Assembly (NCBI GenBank): GCA_028291485.1 | Contig: JAQGHZ010000030.1 | Coordinates: forward strand, 1-7,318 | Length of the DNA stretch: 7,318 bases | Reading direction: 5' to 3' | Source: Rubritepida sp. | Lineage (GTDB): Bacteria; Pseudomonadota; Alphaproteobacteria; Acetobacterales; Acetobacteraceae | Shown: positions 1 to 6,452 of the stretch, one piece after another | How the letters are laid out: every line of letters starts with the position of its first letter | How positions within the stretch are numbered: position 1 is the stretch's first letter | Notes under the pieces: generated by a model | Database searches by the model: none | What the model was told of the DNA's origin: nothing | Seen by the model: the letters and a program-made list of their open reading frames with translations, nothing else | Program-made: the position numbers and the translations under genes

Positions 1-120
1 GGCGGCGCGCTCGGCCACCCGCTGGTCTATCTCCGCATCGAGGACACGCAGGTCACCTGCCCCTATTGCTCGAAGACCTATCGCCTGAAGGAAGGCGCCG
101 GCGATGACGGACACCATTGA
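1..120 (+). CDS. zf-CHCC zinc-finger domain protein, C-terminal end (5' truncated by window edge)
   Basis: The frame starting at base 1 is open to a TGA at 118-120 and gives the last 39 residues of a small protein. What is visible is G-G-A-L-G-H-P at residues 1-7, then a short beta segment (VYLRI), then C-P-Y-C at 20-23 followed by K-x-Y. This His plus Cys-x-x-Cys arrangement is the signature of the zf-CHCC family, related to the mitochondrial complex I subunit NDUFS6. The first Cys ligand normally lies just before the GGGG-LGHP stretch and would fall left of the window. These proteins are usually about 60-80 residues, so roughly half is missing. Bacterial members have no well-established role; Zn binding is inferred from the family. 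The last 17 bases overlap the polA start, which suggests translational coupling. Confidence 0.85.
   Translation, partial: GGALGHPLVYLRIEDTQVTCPYCSKTYRLKEGAGDDGHH
88..95 (+). promoter_or_regulatory. Ribosome binding site of polA
   Basis: AAGGAAGG lies 8 bases before the ATG at 104, inside the end of the zinc-finger gene. It supports ATG 104 over the in-frame ATG codons at 128 and 131, which have no comparable purine-rich sequence at the right distance. Confidence 0.6.
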
Positions 121-556
121 CGGCCCCATGATGGAGGGGTCGGTGATCCCCTCGGCCGAGCCGAGGCCACCGCTGCAGTCTGGGCCGCCCGGCGATCCGC
201 ACCTGATCCTGATCGACGGCAGCGGCTACATCTTCCGCGCCTATCACGCGCTGCCGCCGATGTCGCGGCCCGACGGCACGCCGGTGAACGCCGTCTTCGG
301 CTTCGCCCAGATGCTGGAAAAATTCCTCAACCAGAACAGCTCCAGCCACATCGCGGTCGTCCACGACAGCGCGCGCCAGACCTTCCGCAGCGACATCTAC
401 CCCGCTTACAAGGCCCACCGCCCGGAGCCGCCGGAAGACCTGATCCCGCAATTCGCGCTCATCCGCGAGGCGACCGAAGCCTTCGGTGTCGCGCAGGTGG
501 AACTGCCGGGTTACGAGGCCGACGACCTGATCGCCTGCTACGCCAAGGCCTTCTAG
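104..556 (+). CDS. polA: PolA N-terminal fragment (partial 5'-nuclease domain) ending at the amber codon
   Basis: This 150-residue product is what translation from ATG 104 yields if the TAG at 554-556 is read as stop. It has a Pro/Gly-rich leader of about 32 residues, then the start of the 5'-3' exonuclease fold: LILIDGSGYIFRAYHAL (34-50, metal ligand D38), HDSARQTFR (87-95, D88), YPAYKAHRP (99-107) and GYEADDLI (136-143, ligands E138, D140, D141). It lacks the DKD and DATDN metal ligands and the helix-hairpin-helix, so it should not be an active nuclease by itself. The break is in a helix in mid-domain, not at a domain border, which argues against a naturally separate nuclease gene. Start choice rests on the AAGGAAGG site at 88-95 and the overlap with the zinc-finger gene. 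Confidence 0.75.
   Translation: MTDTIDGPMMEGSVIPSAEPRPPLQSGPPGDPHLILIDGSGYIFRAYHALPPMSRPDGTPVNAVFGFAQMLEKFLNQNSSSHIAVVHDSARQTFRSDIYPAYKAHRPEPPEDLIPQFALIREATEAFGVAQVELPGYEADDLIACYAKAF
554..556 (+). other. polA: In-frame premature stop (TAG) in polA, codon 151
   Basis: The frame reads A-K-A-F, TAG, A-T-G-G-R-V-T-I-V-S-S-D-K-D. Family homology resumes without gap or frame change straight after the stop: from GYEADD to DKD the spacing equals that of E. coli PolI as I recall it, where this position is Glu126. One G-to-T change (GAG to TAG) would explain it, though other single changes (from CAG, AAG, TCG, TTG, TGG) are possible. The identity of the lost residue is inference; the stop itself is direct. 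Confidence 0.9.
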
Positions 557-571
557 GCCACGGGCGGCCGC

Positions 572-2944
572 GTGACCATCGTCTCCTCCGACAAGGACCT
601 GATGCAGCTCGTGCGCGAGCGCGTCTGCATGCTGGACCCGATCAAGCAGAAGCCCATCCGCGAGCCCGAGGTCTTCGAGAAATTCGGTGTCGCCCCGAAC
701 ATGGTGGCGCAGGTCCAGGCGCTGGCCGGCGACGCGACGGACAACGTCCCCGGCGTGCCCGGCATCGGCGTGAAGACGGCCGCCCAGCTCCTCACCGAAT
801 ACGGCGACCTGGAGACGCTGCTGGCCCGCGCCGGCGAGATCAAGCAGCCCAAGCGCCGGGAATTGCTGCAGACCTATGCCGAGCAGGCCCGCATCTCGCT
901 GCGCCTCGTGACGCTCGACTGCGACTGCCCCCTGCCGCTGCCGGTGGACCTGCTGGTCGCGCGCTCGCCCGAGCCCGTACGCCTCGGCGCCTTCCTGGCC
1001 GAGAACAATTTCCGCACCCTCCTGGCCCGCCTCGGCCTGGGCGATGGCGGCCCGCCCAACCGGCCTCGCCCCGTGGTGCAGCCGCACACCGATGAGCCGG
1101 TCGATCCGCTGGCGATCCCCTTCGGCGTCTATCACTGCGTCACGGATCTCGCCGACCTCCACGCATGGGTCGCCGAGGGCAAGGCCGCGGGCGTCATCGG
1201 CCTCGACACCGAGACCACCAGCCTTGATGCGCTGGCCGCCGAGCTGGTCGGCATCTGCCTCGCCGTCGCGCCCGGCCGCGCCTGCTACATCCCGCTGCGC
1301 CATGCCGGCGCGGACATGCTGACCGAGACGCCGACGCAGATCGCCCATGACGACGTGATCGAGGCGCTGCGCCCGCTGCTGGCGGACCCCTCCGTCCTCA
1401 AGGTGCTGCACAACGCCAAATACGACCTCGAGGTCCTCGCCAATCCGAAGAACGGCGCCCTCACGGTCTCGCCCATCGACGACACGATGATGATCTCCTA
1501 CGCGCTGGAGGCCGGCGCGCATGGGCATGGCATGGACGAGCTCTCGCAGCTCCACCTCCGCCACAAGCCCATCGCCTTCGACGAGGTGACCGGCACCGGC
1601 CGCGCGCGCATCTCCTTCCACCACGTGCCGCTCGACCGCGCGACCTGCTACGCGGCCGAGGATGCCGACGTCACCTTGCGCCTCTGGCACACGCTGAAGC
1701 CGCGCCTGCGCGAGGTGAAGGCGCTGGCGCTCTACGAACAGGTGGAGCGGCGGATGATCCCCATCCTCGCCGCCATGGAGCAGGCCGGCGTGAAGGTGGA
1801 CGGCGTCGAGCTCCAGCGCATCGGCACGGATTTCGGCGAGCGGCTGGTGGTGCTGGAGGCCGAGTGCCACCGCCTCGCCGGCCGCGTCTTCAACGTCGGC
1901 AGCCCGAAGCAGCTCGGCGAGATCCTGTTCGACGAGATGGGGCTGAAGGGCGGCAAGAAGGGCAAGACCGGCGCCTATTCGACCGACGCCTCCGTTCTCG
2001 AAGACCTCGCCGCGCAGGGCAACGAGCTGCCGCGCGTGGTGCTGCAGCACCGTCAGCTGGCCAAGCTGAAGTCCACCTATGTGGAGGGGCTCACGGCGCA
2101 GATCGCCGCCGATGGCCGTGTCCATACGGACTACTCCCTCGCGAGCACGAGCACGGGGCGTCTGGCGTCCACCGAGCCAAACTTGCAAAACATCCCGATC
2201 CGCAGCGAGGAGGGGATGAAGATCCGCCGCGCCTTCGTGGCGGGGCCCGGCCATGTGCTGATGAGCGCCGACTATTCGCAGATCGAGCTCCGCCTGCTCG
2301 CCCACCTCGCCGAGGTGCCGACCCTGCGCGAGGCCTTCGAGAACGGCGAGGACATCCACAGCCGAACGGCCGCGGAGATCTTCCACCTCGATCCGAAGCA
2401 TGTGGACAAGGAGGCGCGCCGCCGCGCCAAGACCATCAACTTCGGCATCATCTACGGCATGAGCGCCTTCGGCCTCGGCGCGCGGCTGGGCATCCCCGGC
2501 GGCGAGGCGCGCGGCTTCATCGAGGCCTATTTCGCGCAGTATCCCGGCATCCGGAACGAGATGGAGCGCCTCAAGGACGAGGCGCGGATGAAGGGCTACG
2601 TCCTCTCGCCCTTCGGTCGCCGGCTGTGGATCCAGGATATCGGCTCCAAGGACCCCGTGCGCCGCGCGGGGGCCGAGCGCCAGGCGATCAACGCCCCCTT
2701 CCAGGGCGGCGCCGCCGAGATCATCAAGCGCGCCATGGTGCGCACGCCCCGCGCGCTCGATGAGGCAGGGCTCAAGACCCGCATGCTCCTCCAGGTGCAT
2801 GACGAACTGGTCTTCGAGGTGCCGGAGGCCGAGATCGAGGCCGCCACGGCCACCATCAAGAAAGTCATGGAAGGCGTCGCCGAGCTGCGGGTTCCCCTGC
2901 TGGTCGAAGTGGGTCACGGTGCCTCCTGGGCGGAGGCGCATTGA
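572..2944 (+). CDS. polA: PolA C-terminal fragment: proofreading exonuclease and polymerase domains
   Basis: The polA frame reopens at GTG 572, 15 bases after the amber codon, and runs 790 residues to TGA 2942-2944. It keeps the second part of the 5' nuclease (SSDKDL at 5-10, DATDN at 54-58, helix-hairpin-helix at about 62-74), the full DEDDy-type proofreading domain (D212, E214, D285, Y360, D364) and the full family A polymerase domain (D567 in motif A; K620, F624, Y628 in motif B; D744, E745 in motif C). If expressed, it would resemble a Klenow-type enzyme with an inactive nuclease remnant. No strong ribosome binding site precedes GTG 572. A second candidate start is ATG 602, with AAGGA at 593-597 only 4 bases upstream; that start would lose the DKD ligands. 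Whether either is used cannot be told from sequence. Confidence 0.75.
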   Translation: MTIVSSDKDLMQLVRERVCMLDPIKQKPIREPEVFEKFGVAPNMVAQVQALAGDATDNVPGVPGIGVKTAAQLLTEYGDLETLLARAGEIKQPKRRELLQTYAEQARISLRLVTLDCDCPLPLPVDLLVARSPEPVRLGAFLAENNFRTLLARLGLGDGGPPNRPRPVVQPHTDEPVDPLAIPFGVYHCVTDLADLHAWVAEGKAAGVIGLDTETTSLDALAAELVGICLAVAPGRACYIPLRHAGADMLTETPTQIAHDDVIEALRPLLADPSVLKVLHNAKYDLEVLANPKNGALTVSPIDDTMMISYALEAGAHGHGMDELSQLHLRHKPIAFDEVTGTGRARISFHHVPLDRATCYAAEDADVTLRLWHTLKPRLREVKALALYEQVERRMIPILAAMEQAGVKVDGVELQRIGTDFGERLVVLEAECHRLAGRVFNVGSPKQLGEILFDEMGLKGGKKGKTGAYSTDASVLEDLAAQGNELPRVVLQHRQLAKLKSTYVEGLTAQIAADGRVHTDYSLASTSTGRLASTEPNLQNIPIRSEEGMKIRRAFVAGPGHVLMSADYSQIELRLLAHLAEVPTLREAFENGEDIHSRTAAEIFHLDPKHVDKEARRRAKTINFGIIYGMSAFGLGARLGIPGGEARGFIEAYFAQYPGIRNEMERLKDEARMKGYVLSPFGRRLWIQDIGSKDPVRRAGAERQAINAPFQGGAAEIIKRAMVRTPRALDEAGLKTRMLLQVHDELVFEVPEAEIEAATATIKKVMEGVAELRVPLLVEVGHGASWAEAH

Positions 2945-2948
2945 GGCC

Positions 2949-4148
2949 ATGTCTTCCAGTTTCTCGCGGGAGGAGAGGCGGATCCTCCTCTCCGTCTCCG
3001 GCGCGCATTTCGTCAGCCACCTGCATCTGCTGGTGCTGCCGCCCCTCTTCCCCATGCTGCGCGACACGATGGGCGTCTCCTTCCTGGAACTCGGCTTCGC
3101 GCTGACGCTGCTGAACGTCGTCACCTTCTTCACCCAGGCGCCGATGGGCCTGCTGGTGGACCGGCTGGGCGCGCGGCGCACGCTGGTCGCGGGGCTGCTG
3201 CTGGGGGGTGTCGCCTTCGTCGCGGCCGGGCTCGGCGGGAGCTACGCCTGGCTGCTGGTCGCCGCGGTGCTCGCGGGGCTGGCGAACAGCGTCTACCACC
3301 CGGCCGACTACGCGATCCTGGGCAACGCCATCGAGGACGAGCATGTCGGCCGTGCCTTCTCGCTGCACACCTTCGCCGGATACGCCGGCGGCGCGACGGC
3401 GCCCTTCCTCATGCTGGGCGTGGCGAGCCTCGGCGGCCTGACGAGCGCGCTGGTCCTGGCCGGGCTGCTCGGCCCGATCGCCGCCCTCCCGCTGCTATCA
3501 GAGGCGATGAACGAGAAGCCCGCCGCGCGCCGTCCCAAGGGCGAGGCGCGCGGGCCCCGGCTGCTCAACGCGGCCGTGATGTCGCTGCTCGTCTTCTTCA
3601 CGCTGATCGCCTTCGGCAACACCGCGGTGCAGAGCTTCGCCGTCTCCGCCTGGGCGGCGGCAAGCGGCATCTCGCTGACATCAGCGAATGTCGCGCTGAC
3701 CGCCTGGCTGGCCACGAGCGCCGCCGGCGTGCTGGCCGGCGGCCATGTGGCCGACCGGACCAAGCGCCACGGCCTCGTCGCGGCGATGGGCCTCGGCGCG
3801 GCGGCCTTCCTGATCCTGGTGGCAGGGCTGGGCGACCTGTCGCCGGTGCCGCTGACGCTGGTGATGGGCACCTCGGGCTTCCTGTCCGGCCTCATCATGC
3901 CCTCGCGCGACATGATGGTGCGGGCAGCGGCCCCCCCGGGCCAGGCGGGAGCGGCCTTCGGGCTGGTGAGCACGGGCTTCAGCGTCGGCGGAATCGTGGG
4001 ACCGGTCGGCTTCGGCTGGCTGCTCGACCACGGGCAGCCGCACGCGATCTTCGTGATCGCCGCGAGCCTGATGGCCGGGGCGGTGCTCATGTCGCTGGTG
4101 CAGGAGCTGCGCCGCGGGCGGCGGATGGCGATGGTGCCGGCGGAATAG
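2949..4148 (+). CDS. Major facilitator superfamily (MFS) transporter, 12 TM
   Basis: This 399-residue inner-membrane protein has the hydrophobic pattern of a 12-helix MFS carrier: two six-helix halves joined by a charged loop at about 186-206 (SEAMNEKP..RRPKGEARGPR). The loop-2/3 signature is at 67-77 (G-L-L-V-D-R-L-G-A-R-R), and a degenerate copy in the second half is at 264-275 (GGHVADRTKRHG). A distinctive YHPADYAILGN segment sits at 116-126. That YHP motif after helix 4 recalls the fosmidomycin-resistance (Fsr-like) branch of drug/metabolite exporters, but the match is loose and the substrate is unknown. ATG 2949 is chosen because it follows polA by 4 bases and has GGAGG at 2932-2936. An in-frame upstream ATG (2760) only extends the frame into polA as a shadow. 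The close spacing suggests co-transcription with polA. The stop codon is TAG. Confidence 0.88.
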   Translation: MSSSFSREERRILLSVSGAHFVSHLHLLVLPPLFPMLRDTMGVSFLELGFALTLLNVVTFFTQAPMGLLVDRLGARRTLVAGLLLGGVAFVAAGLGGSYAWLLVAAVLAGLANSVYHPADYAILGNAIEDEHVGRAFSLHTFAGYAGGATAPFLMLGVASLGGLTSALVLAGLLGPIAALPLLSEAMNEKPAARRPKGEARGPRLLNAAVMSLLVFFTLIAFGNTAVQSFAVSAWAAASGISLTSANVALTAWLATSAAGVLAGGHVADRTKRHGLVAAMGLGAAAFLILVAGLGDLSPVPLTLVMGTSGFLSGLIMPSRDMMVRAAAPPGQAGAAFGLVSTGFSVGGIVGPVGFGWLLDHGQPHAIFVIAASLMAGAVLMSLVQELRRGRRMAMVPAE

Positions 4149-4157
4149 CTCCGCCGG
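4137..4157 (+). terminator. GC-rich hairpin across the MFS stop codon, possible weak terminator
   Basis: CCGGCGGA (4137-4144) and TCCGCCGG (4150-4157) are perfect inverted copies around a 5-base loop that contains most of the TAG stop. The stem is 8 GC-rich pairs, extendable by one G-U pair. Only a short, interrupted T stretch follows (TCTTC), so this is not a classical intrinsic terminator. It could attenuate transcription or protect the 3' end of the upstream transcript before the gene starting at 4183. Confidence 0.4.
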
Positions 4158-4182
4158 TCTTCAGGATTGGGGGGCGTCGACC

Positions 4183-5115
4183 ATGCTGCGAAACCTTTTC
4201 AGGCTGGTCGTCGCCGCACCTCTGCTGCTGCCCGGACTGGCGCACGCCACGCCGCTCGAGGACCTGAACGGCGCCTTCCGCTCCTCCTACCGCCTCGCGC
4301 AGGTCCATACGCTGACCCGGCTGCGCGCCACCGTGCCCGTCCTGGTGAACCGCTTCAGCCAGATCGCGCTCTACCGCCCCGGCGTGGCGCAGCCCGAACT
4401 CTTCGACGCCGACGAGGAGCTGATGCGCGAGACACGCGCCGTCGCGCATACCGCGGCTTCGCTCTACCTGCGGCTGGCGCCCTACGGATTCGGAACGCTC
4501 GATTCCGAGCGAATGGAATGGCTCGCCACCTTCATGGGGCTGATCCGCGGCGCGGAGGCCGAGGTCGCCGCCCGCACCGACCTGCCCGGCGATCTCAAAC
4601 CCGTGCAGCTCGGCATGCTGGCGGAGGTGCGCGGCGCCGCCGAGCGCATCTACCTGCGCCGCGAGGTGGACGCAGCCACGCTGACCATCCTCGCCGCGAC
4701 CGTCCGCGCCGCGACGGACAGGGGCTTCCACGTCGCGGTCGGCTCCACGCTCGAGCAGTTCCGCGCGCAGGCCGGACGCTGGCGGCAGCAATTTCCGGAG
4801 CTGGACTGGACCAACGCCGTCGCGGTCGTGATCGGCACGCACCAGCCGCGCGCGCTGTCCTGGCAGCGGCAGTTCTTCGACTGGATGCTGCGCGACGACC
4901 CCATCCGCGAGGACCGCGTGGTCTTCGCGGAGACGCTGGGCTTCCCCGCACCCATCGACGGTCCCGAGGGGCCCGACGACGCGCTGACGCTGCTGTCCTC
5001 GGTGATGCTGGACAAGGCGTTGGCCGCGGCGGTCCTTGGCGATCCCCTGGTGCTGCAATCGGATGCGCTGGGGCCGGCGGCGCGCGACATCATCCGCGGA
5101 TGGCCGACGCCATGA
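4183..5115 (+). CDS. Exported protein of unknown function
   Basis: I do not recognise this 310-residue protein. Residues 1-22 form a clear Sec signal peptide: basic start (MLRNLFR), hydrophobic core (LVVAAPLLLPG) and an A-H-A cleavage site before T23. No Cys follows, so it is not a lipoprotein, and no later membrane segment is visible, so the mature protein (about 288 residues) should be periplasmic. It appears mostly helical, rich in Ala, Leu, Arg and Glu, with no cysteine at all. A more strand-like stretch, AVAVVIGTHQPRALSW (about 213-228), followed by QRQFFDWML and DRVVFAETLG, is the most motif-like part. The start is ATG 4183, preceded by a run of G at 4169-4174 and AGGA at 4163-4166, 34 bases after the MFS gene. 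Its TGA overlaps the next gene's ATG (ATGA at 5112-5115), indicating translational coupling with the VOC protein. Confidence 0.8.
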   Translation: MLRNLFRLVVAAPLLLPGLAHATPLEDLNGAFRSSYRLAQVHTLTRLRATVPVLVNRFSQIALYRPGVAQPELFDADEELMRETRAVAHTAASLYLRLAPYGFGTLDSERMEWLATFMGLIRGAEAEVAARTDLPGDLKPVQLGMLAEVRGAAERIYLRREVDAATLTILAATVRAATDRGFHVAVGSTLEQFRAQAGRWRQQFPELDWTNAVAVVIGTHQPRALSWQRQFFDWMLRDDPIREDRVVFAETLGFPAPIDGPEGPDDALTLLSSVMLDKALAAAVLGDPLVLQSDALGPAARDIIRGWPTP

Positions 5116-5606
5116 GCCTGCGGGAGATCCGCAACTTCCACTACGCCGTCCTGCTCTGCGACAGGCTGGAGGCGACGCGCGAATTCTACCGCGACGTCCT
5201 GCAACTCCCCGTCGAGACCAATCGCGGCAACTGGGTCAGCTTCCGCGTCGGCGCGGCCCTGCTGAGCCTGCGCCGACGCGGCGTCTGGAGCGTCTGCGAC
5301 GACGGGAAGGCCGTACCTGGATCGGCGGCGGTCCAGCTCGCCTTCCGGGTCCCGCCGCCGGCCGTCGATGCCTGCCACGCGGAGCTGGTCGCGAAAAGCG
5401 TGCCCATTCTCCGGGCGCCGACCGACCTGCCGGACTGGCGCCACCGCACGCTGTTCTTTCGCGACCCCGAGGACAACATCATCGAGATCTACGCGGAGTA
5501 TCAGGTCAGCCGGCGGGAGCCAGCTTGTCCTGCGTCTTCGTCTCGAAGTCCGAAGCATCGTGGCGCTCGTGGAGCTGGCCCGCCGGATCGCCCTGAAGCC
5601 GGTTGA
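5112..5606 (+). CDS. VOC/glyoxalase-fold (dioxygenase-like) protein
   Basis: This 164-residue protein has one vicinal-oxygen-chelate domain of two beta-alpha-beta-beta-beta units (about 7-130). Family features are F-H-Y-A-V-L (9-14), the helix RLEATREFYRDVLQLPV (18-34), a second-unit strand AVQLAFRV (73-80), the helix AVDACHAELV (84-93) and the end R-D-P-E-D-N-I-I-E-I-Y (117-127). H10, Q75 and E125 sit where metal ligands lie in glyoxalase/extradiol-dioxygenase folds. The family covers glyoxalases, dioxygenases and fosfomycin-type resistance enzymes; the reaction here cannot be assigned. ATG 5112 is preferred because it forms an ATGA overlap with the preceding gene; ATG 5100, four codons upstream, is the alternative. 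Residues 131-164 lie beyond the domain and are mostly antisense to the yghU 3' end, so this Arg/Pro-rich tail is probably a by-product of the overlap. Confidence 0.82.
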   Translation: MSLREIRNFHYAVLLCDRLEATREFYRDVLQLPVETNRGNWVSFRVGAALLSLRRRGVWSVCDDGKAVPGSAAVQLAFRVPPPAVDACHAELVAKSVPILRAPTDLPDWRHRTLFFRDPEDNIIEIYAEYQVSRREPACPASSSRSPKHRGARGAGPPDRPEAG

Positions 5607-6381
5607 CCATGCGCCCGCGCAGCACCGCCGGCCGGGCGTGGATCATGTCGGCCCAGCGATTCACGTTCTTATAGGATGGCGCGTCCAGGAACGCCGCGGC
5701 GTCGCCATAGCTCCAGCCCTTCACCAGCCCGCCATACCAGGGCCAGATGGCCATGTCCGCGATGGTGTAGTCGGGGCCGGCGATGAACTCGCTCTCGGCC
5801 AGCCGGCGGTCGAGCACGTCGAGCTGACGCTTCACCTCCATGGTGAAGCGGTCGATCGGATACTCCTGCTTGGTCGGCGCATAGGCGTAGAAATGGCCGA
5901 AGCCGCCGCCGAGATAGGGTGCGCTGCCCATCTGCCAGAACAGCCAGGAGAGGCATTCGGCGCGGGCCGCCGGCTGGGTCGGCAGGAAGGCGCCGAATTT
6001 CTCCGCTAGGTACAGGAGGATCGCGCCGGACTCGAAAACGCGGATCGGCTTCGGCCCGCTGCGGTCCAGCAGGGCCGGGATCTTGGAGTTGGGGTTCACG
6101 CCGACGAAGCCGCTGCCGAACTGCTCGCCCTCGCTGATCCGGATCAGCCAGGCGTCGTACTCCGCGCCCTTGTGGCCGAGGGCCAGCAGCTCCTCGAGCA
6201 TCACCGTGACCTTCACGCCGTTCGGCGTGCCCAGCGAATAGAGCTGGAGCGGATGCTTGCCGACCGGCAGCTCCTTCTCCTGCGTAGGCCCGGCGATCGG
6301 CCGGTTGATATTGGCGAAGCGGCCGCCGCTGGCCTTGTTCCAGGTCCAGACCTTGGGCGGGAGGTATTCGGTTTCACTCAT
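5506..6381 (-). CDS. yghU: YghU-type glutathione S-transferase / GSH-dependent disulfide-bond oxidoreductase
   Basis: This 291-residue cytosolic protein closely matches E. coli YghU (about 288 residues) along its whole length, as I recall that sequence. Shared parts are the N-terminal extension K-V-W-T-W (10-14) and F-A-N-I-N-R-P (22-28), the thioredoxin-like domain with LYSLGTPNGVKV (47-58), VNPNSKIPAL (95-104) and V-F-E-S-G (115-119), the helical domain with GGGFGHFY and YTIADMAIWPW, and the conserved tail QLHERHDASDFET. T52-P53-N54 takes the place of the usual catalytic Tyr/Ser/Cys, and E117-S118 is the classic glutathione gamma-glutamyl contact. YghU-family enzymes bind two GSH per subunit and reduce disulfides; a role in thiol redox or detoxification is inferred. 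The ATG at 6379-6381 has GGAGG 10 bases upstream. The gene lies 71 bases after a binding-protein gene on the same strand and overlaps the VOC gene tail to tail. Confidence 0.95.
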   Translation of the reverse strand: MSETEYLPPKVWTWNKASGGRFANINRPIAGPTQEKELPVGKHPLQLYSLGTPNGVKVTVMLEELLALGHKGAEYDAWLIRISEGEQFGSGFVGVNPNSKIPALLDRSGPKPIRVFESGAILLYLAEKFGAFLPTQPAARAECLSWLFWQMGSAPYLGGGFGHFYAYAPTKQEYPIDRFTMEVKRQLDVLDRRLAESEFIAGPDYTIADMAIWPWYGGLVKGWSYGDAAAFLDAPSYKNVNRWADMIHARPAVLRGRMVNRLQGDPAGQLHERHDASDFETKTQDKLAPAG

Positions 6382-6391
6382 CTTTCTCGGG

Positions 6392-6396
6392 CCTCC
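6392..6396 (-). promoter_or_regulatory. Ribosome binding site of yghU
   Basis: On the minus strand this reads GGAGG, 10 bases before the ATG at 6381. It fits the start that gives the conserved MSETEYLPPKVWTW N-terminus. Confidence 0.65.
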
Positions 6397-6412
6397 AGGT
6401 GGTTACCATTTA

Positions 6413-6439
6413 GTTGGCCCTCCACCGTCGCTTGCCAAC
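6413..6439 (-). other. Short inverted repeat between the binding-protein gene and yghU
   Basis: GTTGGC (6413-6418) and GCCAAC (6434-6439) are inverted copies around a 15-base loop; on the minus strand one G-U pair extends the stem. It lies in the 71-base gap. The loop is long and there is no T-run, so it is a poor intrinsic terminator. On the minus strand TTGGCA (at 6433-6438) also resembles a -35 box, but the only -10 candidate (ACTAAA, 18 bases on) is weak. A yghU promoter here is possible but not established. Confidence 0.2.
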
Positions 6440-6452
6440 CCACCCCGATGCC

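Larger units (their letters stand above)
104..2944 (+). pseudogene. polA: DNA polymerase I (polA), full-length frame interrupted by an in-frame amber codon
   Basis: DNA polymerase I removes RNA primers, fills gaps and repairs DNA in the cytoplasm. The frame has 947 codons including both stops, matching the usual length (E. coli 928 residues). Domains in order: 5'-3' nuclease (about 33-310) with D38, D88, E138, D140, D141, D163, D165, D210, D213 and a helix-hairpin-helix at 218-230; proofreading 3'-5' exonuclease (about 340-535) with D368, E370, D441, Y516, D520; polymerase (about 570-946) with motif A D723 in DYSQIELR, motif B K776, F780, Y784, and motif C H899-D900-E901. Polymerase residues sit at a constant offset of 18 from E. 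coli numbering as I recall it. Codon 151 is TAG (554-556), inside the nuclease domain, where E. coli has Glu126. No other stop or frameshift is seen, so the lesion is recent, a sequence error, or tolerated. It lies 4 bases upstream of the MFS gene. Confidence 0.9.

Noticed and set aside
554..556. Reassignment of TAG to an amino acid in this organism
   Set aside because: The MFS gene in the same window ends with TAG at its natural C-terminus. Reading through it would add a long non-homologous shadow frame over the exported-protein gene. One-off suppression at the polA site remains possible, but genome-wide reassignment is not supported.
1864..2763. 299-codon plus-strand frame inside polA
   Set aside because: It is an Arg/Pro-rich out-of-frame shadow of the polymerase domain, typical of GC-rich DNA.
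104..2944. Natural split of PolA into a separate 5' nuclease and a Klenow-type polymerase
   Set aside because: A natural split would fall near the nuclease/proofreading border (around residue 310-340), with each part complete. Here the break is inside the nuclease fold and the frame and spacing are exactly those of an undivided gene.
53..3181. A 1042-codon open frame on the minus strand, antisense to polA and the start of the MFS gene
   Set aside because: Within polA it is exactly codon-aligned antisense, where stops can arise only opposite TTA, CTA or TCA sense codons. Those are rare in such GC-rich genes, so long open antisense frames are expected. Its product is a low-complexity His/Leu/Arg/Ala/Glu string with no recognisable domain, while the plus strand encodes clear PolA motifs.
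4167..5099. Long plus-strand open frame upstream of and in frame with the VOC gene
   Set aside because: It overlaps the exported-protein gene in another frame, is Arg/Ala/Pro-rich without domain character, and VOC homology begins only near 5112.
6382..6452. A promoter for yghU in the gap after the binding-protein gene
   Set aside because: TTGGCA on the minus strand resembles a -35 box, but the only -10 candidates at suitable spacing match poorly. Co-transcription with the upstream gene is equally possible, so no promoter is called.
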